64,000 nucleotides of DNA from the NCBI GenBank assembly GCA_965217205.1, contig OZ244254.1:930001-994000 (forward strand), given 5' to 3'. The position numbers were made by a program, and so were the translations under genes. Within the stretch, counting starts at the first letter, position 1. Each line of letters opens with the position of its first letter. Below, in pieces: positions 1-8,265 of the stretch. The notes below the pieces were generated by a model. The model was given only the letters and a program-made list of their open reading frames with translations. It ran no database searches and was not told the DNA's origin. This DNA comes from Maricaulis sp947259345. GTDB lineage: Bacteria; Pseudomonadota; Alphaproteobacteria; Caulobacterales; Maricaulaceae.

Positions 1-97
1 AGGACAGGCGGTAAACGGATTTGCTCATTGATCGATTCCTCTTTGCACCGGAGACTAGGACGACTCGCGCCTGGTGCCAGCCTCGGAGGGATTGCGA

Positions 98-550
98 ATG
101 ATGGATGCCATGCTTGTCTCGACCGGAATGGCGGTCTGGACCGTGCTCGTACACATGGTCGGCCTGGGCTCTTTGCTCGCTGTGGCCCGTTTTCGTAGCA
201 GCCGAATCGACCCGCATGGCTCCATCCTGCGGCAGGCCTTGTTCATCCTCATCATCGTACTGGGTTTGTTTGTCGTTCACGCGGTGGAGATCTGGAGTTT
301 CGCCTTGGTCTATCTCGCGCTGGGGGCGGTGTCGGGCCTGGAGGAGGCGCTTTATTTCTCCACATCAACCTTCACAACGCTGGGTTATGGCGATGTCATC
401 ATCGACAATGAATGGCGACTGGTCTCGGCGATGGAGGGCTTTACCGGCTTTTTGATGATCGGCTGGTCGACTGCCTTCCTCGTCTCCATCGTGGGCAAGT
501 TGCGCGCCCTGGAAGCCGATTGGCTCGACCGCCCGCGCCGCGATGACTGA
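98..550 (+). CDS. Two-TM potassium channel family protein
   Basis: Inner-membrane ion channel of the Ion_trans_2 type. The 150-residue protein shows hydrophobic segments at about 8-30, 47-70 and 107-132, with a pore loop between the last two carrying the K+ selectivity filter TLGYGD at residues 94-99. There is no cytoplasmic RCK domain; the protein ends about 18 residues after the last membrane segment, so any gating must be intrinsic or by a partner. The ATG at 98 was chosen because CGGAGGG lies eight bases upstream; an in-frame GTG at 74 has no such site. It stands alone, in the same direction as pccA but 96 bases away. K+ selectivity follows from the family filter; the physiological role is not visible. 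Confidence 0.85.
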   Translation: MMDAMLVSTGMAVWTVLVHMVGLGSLLAVARFRSSRIDPHGSILRQALFILIIVLGLFVVHAVEIWSFALVYLALGAVSGLEEALYFSTSTFTTLGYGDVIIDNEWRLVSAMEGFTGFLMIGWSTAFLVSIVGKLRALEADWLDRPRRDD

Positions 551-646
551 CGCAAGCCGTCGCCGCCGCTTGCCGCCCCCGGGCAAGCCACGCTAAACCC
601 GTGACAATCGTGCGGTATCCACCCGCACACGGATCAAGGGGCCAGC

Positions 647-2656
647 ATGTTCAAGAAGATCCTGATCGCCAATCGCGGTGAGATCGCGGTGCGTGTCATC
701 AAGACCTGCCAGCGTCTGGGGATTGCCACGGTGGCGGTCTATTCGGAAGCCGATGCCGACAGCCTGGCCGTGGAAATGGCCGACGAGGCCGTCTTCATCG
801 GACCTTCGGCGCCCGGCGAGAGCTATCTGGTGCTTGAGAAAATCCTCGATGCGGTGAAGCAGACCGGCGCCGATGCCGTGCATCCCGGTTTCGGCTTCCT
901 GTCCGAGAACCCGGCTCTGCCCAAGGCGCTGGAAAAAGCCGGTGTCGGCTGGATCGGTCCGAATATCCACGCCATTGACGCGATGGGCGACAAGATCCGC
1001 TCCAAGCAACTCGCCGCCAAGGCGGGCGTGTCGACCATTCCCGGTGCCGATGGCGAGATCGCGGATGCCGACACGGCGCTCGCAGCCGCCAAGGCGATCG
1101 GCTATCCGGTCATGCTCAAGGCCTCCGCCGGCGGTGGCGGCAAGGGCATGCGCATTGCGCGCAGCGACACCGAGGTCAAGGAAGGCTTCAAGGCAGCCCG
1201 CAACGAGGCCAAGTCCTCCTTCGGCGATGACCGCATCCTGATCGAGAAATTCATCGAGGAGCCGCGCCATATCGAGATCCAGGTGATGGGCGACAAGCAT
1301 GGCCATGTCATCCATCTCAATGAGCGTGAGTGCTCGATCCAGCGCCGCAATCAAAAAGTCCTCGAGGAGGCGCCATCGCCCTTCCTCGACAAGAAGACCC
1401 GCGAGGCCATGGGCGCCCAGGCCGTCGCGCTGTCGGCAGCGGTTGATTATGACAGCGCCGGCACCGTCGAATTCATCGTCGACAAGGACAAGAATTTCTA
1501 CTTTCTCGAGATGAATACCCGTCTCCAGGTCGAGCATCCGGTCACCGAGCTGACCACCGATGTCGACCTGGTCGAGCTGATGATCCGTTCGGCCTATGGC
1601 GAGAAGCTGGGCCTGACCCAGCGCGATGTGCCGATCAAGGGCTGGGCCGTTGAGGCGCGGCTTTATGCGGAAGATCCCTATCGTGGCTTTCTGCCCTCCA
1701 TCGGGCGCCTGAAGCGCTTCCAGGAGCCCGCCGAGGGCAAGCTGGGCAAGGGCGAGCTGCGCATCGATTCCGGTGTGCGCGAGGGCGATGAAATCTCGCT
1801 CTTCTATGACCCGATGATCGCCAAGGTGATCGGCTATGGCAAGGATCGCGAGACCGCGATCGACACGCTGGCTGCCGCCCTGGACCGTTTGCATGTGGAG
1901 GGCCTGCAGTCCAATGCCCCCTTCCTCTCGGCGGTGCTCGACGAAGCCGATTTCCGCTCTGGCCGTATCCACACCGGCTATATCGGCGAGCATTATCCCG
2001 AAGGTTTTCACGGCACCGCGCCGCGCGAGGAACAACTTGTCGCGATGACCTGCGCCGCCGCCTTCGTGCACGAGACGTTCGTGCGCCGGGCCAGCGAGAT
2101 CGAGGGCCGCATGCGTCCCGCTGCCGAGCCGAGTGTCCGCGAATGGGTCGTGTTGCTCGACAAGCGTCGCATTCCGATCGAGATCGAGATGACTGGCTCG
2201 GGCCGCGCCTCCATCTGGGCCCCGTCCCTGGCTTCGGAGCGCCTTGAACTCGACACGGAATGGCGCGCCGGACAGCATTTGTTCGAAGCCAATATCAATG
2301 GCGAGACCATTGCCCTTGAATTTGCTGACCGCACCGAAGGTTACAAACTGCGCCACCGTGGTTTTTCGGCCGTGGCCCTGGTGTGCACGGCCCGTGCGGC
2401 CGAGCTCCACGCCCTGCTGCCGGAGAAGGAAAAACCGGACATGGCCAAGCTGGTCACCTCGCCCATGCCGGGCCTGGTGGTCTCGCTGGAAGTCGAGCAG
2501 GGCCAGTCGGTGAAGACCGGTGAGCCGCTGGTCATCGTCGAGGCCATGAAGATGGAAAACGTGCTGCGTGCAGAAACCGATGGCACGATCAAGTCAATCA
2601 AGGTCGAGCCTGGCGCGTCTGTCGCGGCGGATGAACTCCTGGTGGAGTTCGACTAG
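647..2656 (+). CDS. pccA: Propionyl-CoA (acetyl-CoA) carboxylase, biotin-carrying alpha subunit
   Basis: Biotin-dependent acyl-CoA carboxylase alpha subunit, 669 residues. Order of parts: biotin carboxylase N-domain starting KKILIANRGEIA, ATP-grasp with the glycine-rich loop GGGGKGM near 165-171, the catalytic segment EMNTRLQVEHPVTE near 290-303, carboxylase C-domain, a BT-like connecting domain near 460-580, and a C-terminal biotinyl domain with EAMKMEN in which Lys635 is the biotinylation site. It carboxylates biotin with bicarbonate and ATP in the cytoplasm; the carboxyltransferase beta subunit is not nearby. It differs from the second alpha subunit at 22539, which sits among leucine-degradation genes, so propionyl-CoA is the likelier substrate here; this is inferred from the BT region and context, and acetyl-CoA cannot be excluded. 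Confidence 0.88.
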   Translation: MFKKILIANRGEIAVRVIKTCQRLGIATVAVYSEADADSLAVEMADEAVFIGPSAPGESYLVLEKILDAVKQTGADAVHPGFGFLSENPALPKALEKAGVGWIGPNIHAIDAMGDKIRSKQLAAKAGVSTIPGADGEIADADTALAAAKAIGYPVMLKASAGGGGKGMRIARSDTEVKEGFKAARNEAKSSFGDDRILIEKFIEEPRHIEIQVMGDKHGHVIHLNERECSIQRRNQKVLEEAPSPFLDKKTREAMGAQAVALSAAVDYDSAGTVEFIVDKDKNFYFLEMNTRLQVEHPVTELTTDVDLVELMIRSAYGEKLGLTQRDVPIKGWAVEARLYAEDPYRGFLPSIGRLKRFQEPAEGKLGKGELRIDSGVREGDEISLFYDPMIAKVIGYGKDRETAIDTLAAALDRLHVEGLQSNAPFLSAVLDEADFRSGRIHTGYIGEHYPEGFHGTAPREEQLVAMTCAAAFVHETFVRRASEIEGRMRPAAEPSVREWVVLLDKRRIPIEIEMTGSGRASIWAPSLASERLELDTEWRAGQHLFEANINGETIALEFADRTEGYKLRHRGFSAVALVCTARAAELHALLPEKEKPDMAKLVTSPMPGLVVSLEVEQGQSVKTGEPLVIVEAMKMENVLRAETDGTIKSIKVEPGASVAADELLVEFD

Positions 2657-2687
2657 ACGACGCCCCGCCGCCGAAAGGACCGCAGCG

Positions 2688-3227
2688 ATGGACTGGCAGT
2701 TTCTCCTCTTCAATCCCAACGGCCGCATCGGTCAGAAGGACTTCTGGATCGGTGCCGCCATCCTATTGGGTGGCAATATTCTTGCGAACATTCTGCCGAT
2801 TCTGGGTGGCCTCCTGTGGCTCCTGCTGATCTGGGTCGGGATTTGTGTTTATGGCAAGCGGCTGCACGATATCGGGCAGACTGCGCTGATTCACCTCATT
2901 CCGTGGGCGCTGAACTTCCTGGTCTTCATTCTGGCAGTCATGATGGTCGGTGGCGCAATCATTTCAGCCTGGATGTCCGGCGGAGATGTCGGTCCCGGCC
3001 TGATCCTGTCAGCGGGCGGCGGCCTCTTCTCTCTTATGTCTCTGAGTGTTCTGATCTGGGCCGGTTACACAATCTGGCTGGGTCTGGCGCTGGGGGAAAA
3101 CGGTGCCAATCAATACGGTCCCAAGCCGGCGATAGAGATGAAGCCGGCATTCGGCGATGGCCCGAAACCCCAATCTCGACAGGCGAATGACGATACAGGC
3201 CCCGGCGGGTCCGACATCTCCCGCTGA
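2688..3227 (+). CDS. DUF805 family inner-membrane protein
   Basis: A 179-residue membrane protein of the DUF805 family. It begins MDWQFLLFNPNGRIGQ, typical of the family, followed by transmembrane helices near 22-45, 70-95 and 100-130. The family hallmark KRLHDIG lies in the first cytoplasmic loop. The C-terminal 40 residues are polar and probably cytoplasmic. Function is unknown for the family. The ATG at 2688 follows GAAAGGACC. It starts 31 bases after pccA and may be read through from it. The gene at 3318 encodes a second, shorter DUF805-type protein, so the two are probably divergent paralogues. Confidence 0.75.
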   Translation: MDWQFLLFNPNGRIGQKDFWIGAAILLGGNILANILPILGGLLWLLLIWVGICVYGKRLHDIGQTALIHLIPWALNFLVFILAVMMVGGAIISAWMSGGDVGPGLILSAGGGLFSLMSLSVLIWAGYTIWLGLALGENGANQYGPKPAIEMKPAFGDGPKPQSRQANDDTGPGGSDISR

Positions 3228-3317
3228 ACCGGCTTCGCCTCTTGCGCGAAACAGAGGTGCTGGTTTCGCGGAATCCGCGTAGACTTCCCTCGTTCATCAC
3301 AGGGGAGGGTCAAGGCC

Positions 3318-3770
3318 ATGTCGTTCGACAATTTCATTCTCAAGCCCGCGGAAGCCAAACGAATCCTGTTCGGTTCATCGGGAAAGCTTTCGCCGCAGGA
3401 CTTTGCCAAGGGCATTATCGCCATCGTGGCGGTCAATCTGGTGATTCAGTTTCTCACATTGTTGCCGGGACTTGGCGCCTTGATCGCCCTGGTCGGATTG
3501 GTGGTCGGCCTGGTTTCGCTCTACGCGTGGGTGTGCGTTTATTCCAAGCGCTTCCATGATGCCGGCAAGTCCGGATGGATGACGGTCGGCGCCATAGTCG
3601 GTGTTGTCATTGTCGCGGTGGCTGTCAGTTTTGTTCTGACTCCGCTCCTGAGCGGTGGAGCCACAACCACGACGACCGGCATGGCGATCACGCTCGGGGG
3701 AGTCCTGGCGTCCAGCCTGGCCGGCCTGATCGGGAATGGCGTTGTCGGCTACATCGTCTACAAGATGTAG
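3318..3770 (+). CDS. DUF805-like inner-membrane protein
   Basis: A 150-residue membrane protein with hydrophobic stretches near 30-72, 87-110 and 122-148. The signature YSKRFHDAGKSGW at about residues 75-87 is the DUF805 hallmark, more complete than in the neighbour at 2688. A GGGAGGG ribosome site precedes the ATG. No catalytic motif is visible and the molecular role is unknown. The proximity to another DUF805 gene suggests local duplication followed by divergence. Confidence 0.7.
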   Translation: MSFDNFILKPAEAKRILFGSSGKLSPQDFAKGIIAIVAVNLVIQFLTLLPGLGALIALVGLVVGLVSLYAWVCVYSKRFHDAGKSGWMTVGAIVGVVIVAVAVSFVLTPLLSGGATTTTTGMAITLGGVLASSLAGLIGNGVVGYIVYKM

Positions 3771-3873
3771 GGGTGCTGCTAATCGTGCGGGGCAGGGCGG
3801 GTTTCGTGCCGAATCCTGCTTGAATTGCGGCTGATCCCGAACATATTCGGGGTCGGCCCTTTTCGCGTCCAGG

Positions 3874-4413
3874 ATGACCGCCATGAACCCGTTTGCACTT
3901 GCGCTTCCCAATCATCGAGCATCAGTCTCCGCCTTTGTGCTCGGCCTGCTGGTATTGGCAGCACTTGACGCCTTGCGCTTGTCCTTCGGGACGGCTCCGA
4001 TACCCGGGATTATTCCGCTCGCGGCGATCTGGTTTGTCTCTTATTCGCTCTTCGCCAATCGCCGCCGCCATGCGCGGCGACAGACCGGGCTTGCCATCCT
4101 CCCCGTCATACTCGCCATCCTGGCCAAGGGTGTCGGTGCGATGGTTGGAATCGGTATGCAGGTCTTCGATGCCATGTTGACCTTTGCCGAGGCGCAGGGC
4201 GTCGACACGTCGGATCAGGCGGCCTTGAACGAGGCCATGATGGACCCCGGATTTCAGCCGGCATTCCAAGCCTGGCTCGAGTCGGACGAGGCGCGTCTTC
4301 TTGAAATGCTCACTGCCGGCGCCTGGCCGTCCTTCATCGCGTTCTGGGGTGTTGTCGGTGTGTTCGGCTTCTGGTTTGCGACCTTGCAACGCAATGGATC
4401 GGCGGACGCCTAG
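3874..4413 (+). CDS. Hypothetical inner-membrane protein
   Basis: A 179-residue protein with hydrophobic segments near 19-36, 44-58, 73-100 and 146-168, and a short acidic soluble segment between the last two (about 105-143). The basic patch RRRHARR near residues 62-70 should lie in the cytoplasm. The layout is reminiscent of DUF4199-type proteins but I see no diagnostic motif and do not assign a family. Two ATGs, at 3874 and 3883, are both possible starts; AGGA overlaps the first closely, which slightly favours 3883. It converges with lipB, overlapping its stop by four bases. Confidence 0.65.
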   Translation: MTAMNPFALALPNHRASVSAFVLGLLVLAALDALRLSFGTAPIPGIIPLAAIWFVSYSLFANRRRHARRQTGLAILPVILAILAKGVGAMVGIGMQVFDAMLTFAEAQGVDTSDQAALNEAMMDPGFQPAFQAWLESDEARLLEMLTAGAWPSFIAFWGVVGVFGFWFATLQRNGSADA

Positions 4414-5096
4414 GGCCGCTCTTTCGCAAGTGCGGGCGCCTCGACCCGCCGGACATCGCCGAAGGCCTCTGTCCAGGCTAGGTGCAACGCCACATCGAAA
4501 TCCGCCATCGAGACCTGATGCCCGAGATCGGCCAGTGAGGTGACGCCGTAAAGCGGATTGGAAATCCCGCACGGTGTGATTCCCGTGAAATGGTCAAGAT
4601 CCGGATCGACATTGAAGGCGATGCCGTGGAAGGACACCCAGCGGCGCAGGCGCACGCCGATGGCGGCGATCTTGTCCTCGCGTCCGCCGCTGCGATTGAC
4701 CCACACACCCACGCGACCTTCGCGAATGCCGGCCTCGACGCCGAATTGGGCGGCGGCACCGATCAGCCAGTCTTCCAGCGACTGGATGAATTTGCGCACA
4801 TCGCGGCCGCGGCGGGTCAGGTCGAGCATGACATAGGCCACGCGCTGGCCCGGCCCGTGATAGGTGTATTCCCCGCCACGTCCGGTCTCGAAAACCGGGA
4901 ATCGGTCTGGCGCGAGCAGGTCATCGGCCTTCGAGCTGGTCCCGGCCGTATACAGCGGCGGGTGTTCCAGCAGCCAGACAAGCTCCTTCGCCTCGTCGGC
5001 CGCGATCGCGGCCGCACGCGCTTCCATGAAGGCGAGAGCCGGTTCATAGGGCGTCAGACCGGGCGAGATCGCCCATTCGACGTTTTGTAATGTCAT
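4410..5096 (-). CDS. lipB: Octanoyl-[acyl-carrier-protein]:protein N-octanoyltransferase
   Basis: LipB moves octanoate from acyl carrier protein onto lipoyl domains, the first step of lipoate assembly in the cytoplasm; LipA then inserts sulfur. The 228-residue protein has the family core GRGGEYTYHGPGQ, the catalytic lysine segment KIAAIGVRLRRW and the catalytic cysteine in ITPCGISNP, in the correct order. The ATG at 5096 is chosen; an upstream in-frame start at 5135 would add 13 residues and run toward the divergent fliN region. The acceptor enzymes (2-oxoacid dehydrogenases, glycine cleavage H) are not in the window. Confidence 0.93.
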   Translation of the reverse strand: MTLQNVEWAISPGLTPYEPALAFMEARAAAIAADEAKELVWLLEHPPLYTAGTSSKADDLLAPDRFPVFETGRGGEYTYHGPGQRVAYVMLDLTRRGRDVRKFIQSLEDWLIGAAAQFGVEAGIREGRVGVWVNRSGGREDKIAAIGVRLRRWVSFHGIAFNVDPDLDHFTGITPCGISNPLYGVTSLADLGHQVSMADFDVALHLAWTEAFGDVRRVEAPALAKERP

Positions 5097-5178
5097 ATCC
5101 TGAAGTCTTAACGCTGCGGAAACCGTATTGGCCAAACATCAGCCTCGCGATGATGATCCGCAAGTCCTGGAGTGCGAC

Positions 5179-5427
5179 GTGAGTCAGATCAGTTCGGTGG
5201 AAGTGGAAATTTCAGTCCTGTTGGGCCGGTCGAAGATGCCGATCCAGCAATTCCTCCGCATGGGACGCGGTGCGGTGATCCCGCTCGATTCGGGTGAGGA
5301 CGACCAAGTGTGGATCCTGGCCAATAATCATCCCATCGCCCGCGGTGATGTTGTCATCCAGGGCGATCGCATCGCCGTGTCCATAACGGGACCGGCAGAT
5401 GCCAATGAATTCTTCGCAGCTGCATAA
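5179..5427 (+). CDS. fliN: Flagellar motor switch protein FliN (orphan gene)
   Basis: A short protein consisting almost entirely of a SpoA/FliN surface-presentation domain: ISSVEVEISVLLGRSKM at the N-terminus, the conserved GRGAVIPLD turn, then NHPIARGDVVIQGDRIAV. FliN lines the base of the flagellar C-ring and binds FliM, helping switch rotation. The GTG at 5179 has GGAG six bases upstream and gives 82 residues; a TTG at 5128 would give 99 residues with a poorer site, so the N-terminus is uncertain. No other flagellar gene is near, which is unusual since fliN usually sits with fliM or other motor genes. Divergent from lipB. Confidence 0.82.
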   Translation: MSQISSVEVEISVLLGRSKMPIQQFLRMGRGAVIPLDSGEDDQVWILANNHPIARGDVVIQGDRIAVSITGPADANEFFAAA

Positions 5428-5444
5428 AGCGTTGCAATACCCTC

Positions 5445-5473
5445 TTCACAAGGTGCGGGGATGTTGCTATCTC
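5445..5473 (+). promoter_or_regulatory. Probable housekeeping promoter of tRNA-Leu
   Basis: TTCACAA, 14 bases, then GCTATCTC. This fits the Caulobacter-type housekeeping promoter (about TTGACGS, 10-14 bases, GCTANAWC) with a near-perfect -10 element, and would start transcription about ten bases before the tRNA. Read by eye only. Confidence 0.5.
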
Positions 5474-5490
5474 CCGCGCCTCCATGACGT

Positions 5491-5577
5491 GCGGTCGTGG
5501 CGGAATTGGTAGACGCGCAGCGTTGAGGTCGCTGTGGGGTAAAACCCGTGGAAGTTCGAGTCTTCTCGACCGCACCA
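5491..5577 (+). tRNA. tRNA-Leu (anticodon GAG)
   Basis: A complete class II tRNA of 87 bases with encoded CCA. The acceptor stem pairs GCGGTCG with CGACCGC, followed by A and CCA (5574-5577). The D-arm GGAATTGGTAGAC, an anticodon stem CAGCG/CGCTG around loop TTGAGGT (anticodon GAG, reading CUC/CUU), an extended variable arm and the T-loop TTCGAGT are all present. The long variable arm and D-loop match leucine tRNAs. Confidence 0.96.
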
Positions 5578-5654
5578 TCACTCTCCGGAGCGAGAGCGAT
5601 AACTCTACTGAATAGCTGAGAATCCACTGGTGGCGGCTCGCATCTTGCGGTCGG

Positions 5655-6593
5655 TCAGCTTGGTTTAATCCCGGGTTTATCGCTGTCGCGGTCCAGAACT
5701 GCCAGTCGGTAGGCCGCCGAGACGCAGGCGATACTGCCCAGGCAATAGGCGACAATCAGCAGGTTGAGCGGCAATTCCTCGAAAACCAGTGTTGCCCAGT
5801 AGCGTGCGGTGCCGAAATCACCCGGCAACTCGCCGGGGCTGGCCGGCAGATTCGCGGCGATCAGATCGACCAGCGCGCTTGACCACAGCATGACCGGGAT
5901 CACCAAGGCTGTCGCGGCCAGGGCGAAGATCCACAAACTGGCCGCCAGGCCGGGTCCCATACCGACCGAGCGCTGCAAGGCACCGCCAAACCAGTCGCGC
6001 TGTCCCAGTACACTCGCCGGATAGAGGAAGCTCAGCCGCGCGAAAAGCACGCTCAGGCGGATCGCGGTGACGCCTGCCAGGGCGCCGACGACGTGAAGGG
6101 GCGCCTCGCCGGTGATACCGGCATAGCTGGCAAGGGCGACCAGGAGCGCTGCCACGAGAAAGACCATACCGGCTGTGGCCAGGCCCAGCAGACCAAACAC
6201 GATCGACCGAAGCAGGATGCGCCAATAGCCGGCTTCCGGCATCTCAATGCCCACCGCCCGCGCCGGGCTTTCCAACAATGCGCGGTGTCCAAGGAAGATC
6301 AGGACGGCGGTCATCATGGCATCGAACACGGAGGTCGAGCGCCCGATCAGGCTGTAGAGAAGGCTCACGACCGTGTAGCCGGCACTGACACCGATCCACA
6401 GCAGGATAAGGCTTCCGGCCCGCTCGCTTGCCGAGCGGATCGCGAGCGAGAGGACAGTCCGCGCCGATGCGCCGTGACCGGTGCCGGCGCTGCGCAGGAA
6501 GCTGCTCATCAGAAGGCTCAGCAGGGCGATGCCACCGCCCACACCCAGTCCGATCAGGACCGGCCAGTTTTCTTCAAGAAACAGATTGAACAC
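5655..6593 (-). CDS. Hypothetical polytopic membrane protein
   Basis: About 312 residues, with hydrophobic helices near 10-32, 60-80, 95-110, 130-165, 172-195, 210-250 and 270-295, so six or seven membrane spans. Loops are short and no catalytic motif or transporter signature is recognisable. The GTG at 6593 follows a purine-rich GGGGGCGC stretch; the TTG at 6608 would add five residues. The C-terminal residues RLAVLDRDSDKPG are polar and probably cytoplasmic. It lies alone between the tRNA and mgtE. Function unknown. Confidence 0.6.
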   Translation of the reverse strand: MFNLFLEENWPVLIGLGVGGGIALLSLLMSSFLRSAGTGHGASARTVLSLAIRSASERAGSLILLWIGVSAGYTVVSLLYSLIGRSTSVFDAMMTAVLIFLGHRALLESPARAVGIEMPEAGYWRILLRSIVFGLLGLATAGMVFLVAALLVALASYAGITGEAPLHVVGALAGVTAIRLSVLFARLSFLYPASVLGQRDWFGGALQRSVGMGPGLAASLWIFALAATALVIPVMLWSSALVDLIAANLPASPGELPGDFGTARYWATLVFEELPLNLLIVAYCLGSIACVSAAYRLAVLDRDSDKPGIKPS

Positions 6594-6822
6594 GCAGCGC
6601 CCCCGCAAACCCCGACTTTGTGTTTATCGAGTCATCCCGGGGCGTCAATGTGGCGCCTGGCGCTGCACAAGGCGGCAATGACGCCTGAAATTCGCCATTG
6701 AGTGCGTCTAGATGCGGTTTTCCCGACCGGTCGATTGAGCTTGTACGGACAGGCGGTTAAGACTGCCGGGTAAGGGCGCTGACAGCGAGCGGCCCGATCA
6801 TCGAACTCCCACGGAGGCCTGC

Positions 6823-8214
6823 ATGGGCGAAGCCGCTTTTGATGACGACGTCCTGATCGATTCGCCTGCCCGGGCGGATACGGATCCGGAATTTGTCGCC
6901 AATCTGCGGCAGGCCATCGCGGATGGCGCGGACGACCTCGTCCGGCGCATGCTGACCCCGCTGCACGAAGCCGATATCGCCGACGTGCTGGAACAGCTCT
7001 CGGCCAGCCAACAGGGTGCCCTGGCAGAGCTGGCTCCGGACATCATCACCGGTGAGGTCCTGGCCGAGCTCGAACCGGATTCGCGCGAAGTCGTGATGGA
7101 ATACCTGGATACCGCCCATCTGGCAGCGGCGATCCAGGAACTCGACTCCGATGACGCGACGGAAGTCGTCGAGGAGATGGATGACGAGACGCGCGCCGCC
7201 GTGCTCGCGGAGATCTCCGACAGCGAACGCGAAGCGGTTGAGCAGAGCCTGTCCTTCGAGGATGAGACGGCCGGTCGTCTCATGCAGCGCGAATTCGTCG
7301 CGGCCCCGGAATTCTGGTCTGTCGGCCACGCGTTGGATCATATGCGCGATGCCAGCGAGGACCTGCCGGACAAATTCCACGACCTGTTCGTGATCGATAC
7401 CGGCTTTCGCCCCGTTGGCGAAATCCCCGTCTGTCGCCTTCTGAGCGCGCGCCGCGATGTTGCGCTGAGCGATCTGATGGAAACGCCGCGCATCCTGGTC
7501 GAGCCGGAAACCGACCAGGAAGAGGTCGCTTATCTCTTTCAGAAATATCACCTGGTTTCGGCGCCGGTCGTCGACACGGCCGGACGCCTGACCGGTATGT
7601 TGACACTGGATGATATCGTCCACGTCATCCAGGACGAGAACAAGGAAGACATGCTCGCCCTGGCCGGCGTCAACGAGGCCGGCCTGGCCGATACTGTCTA
7701 CCGCTCGGTGCGCTCGCGCGCGCCCTGGCTGCTGGTCAATCTGGCGACGGCCATCCTGGCGTCCGGCGTAATCGCGCTGTTTGAAGGTGCCATCTCGCAG
7801 GTCGTGGCCCTGGCCGTTCTGATGCCGATCGTCGCGTCCATGGGCGGCAATGCCGGTACCCAGTCCCTTGCTGTGGCCGTGCGGTCGATCGCCGAACGCG
7901 ATCTGACCGCAGCCAACGCCTTGCGGGTGGTCTGGCGCGAACTGGCCACCGGCATGGTCAATGGCATCATTTTCGCCATCGTCATGGGCGCGGTGACGGT
8001 CTTGTGGTTCCAGGATTGGCAGCTTGCGGGGGTTATCGCAGTCGCAATGGTACTCAATCTTGGCTGCGCCGGCCTGTCCGGGATCCTCATCCCGCTGGGC
8101 ATGGTGCGGGCCGGAGCGGACCCGGCGGTCGCGTCATCGGTTTTCGTCACCACGGTCACCGATGTCGTCGGCTTTCTGGCATTCCTGGGACTGGCGACGC
8201 TCGTCCTCTTGTGA
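6823..8214 (+). CDS. mgtE: Magnesium transporter MgtE
   Basis: Mg2+ channel/transporter of the inner membrane, 463 residues, the usual length. The N-terminal superhelical MgtE_N domain (about 25-145) is followed by a CBS pair (about 150-270) and a C-terminal five-helix pore domain (about 295-463). The pore segment PIVASMGGNAGTQS and the later VTDVVGF match the ion-path motifs of the family. In characterised homologues the N and CBS domains bind Mg2+ and close the pore when intracellular Mg2+ is high. A clear GGAGG precedes the ATG. Single-gene transcription unit. Confidence 0.95.
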   Translation: MGEAAFDDDVLIDSPARADTDPEFVANLRQAIADGADDLVRRMLTPLHEADIADVLEQLSASQQGALAELAPDIITGEVLAELEPDSREVVMEYLDTAHLAAAIQELDSDDATEVVEEMDDETRAAVLAEISDSEREAVEQSLSFEDETAGRLMQREFVAAPEFWSVGHALDHMRDASEDLPDKFHDLFVIDTGFRPVGEIPVCRLLSARRDVALSDLMETPRILVEPETDQEEVAYLFQKYHLVSAPVVDTAGRLTGMLTLDDIVHVIQDENKEDMLALAGVNEAGLADTVYRSVRSRAPWLLVNLATAILASGVIALFEGAISQVVALAVLMPIVASMGGNAGTQSLAVAVRSIAERDLTAANALRVVWRELATGMVNGIIFAIVMGAVTVLWFQDWQLAGVIAVAMVLNLGCAGLSGILIPLGMVRAGADPAVASSVFVTTVTDVVGFLAFLGLATLVLL

Positions 8215-8265
8215 TGATATTCCCGACCGGGTCGGCAAGGGCCTGATCAATCGAATGGTGAAGAC

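Noticed and set aside
593..2410. A 605-codon open frame antisense to pccA
   Set aside because: High GC makes long stop-free antisense frames common; the translation is a low-complexity mirror of the carboxylase gene and matches no family.
5579..5600. Small hairpin CTCTC/GAGAG after tRNA-Leu
   Set aside because: Five-base stem without U-tract is too weak to call a terminator.
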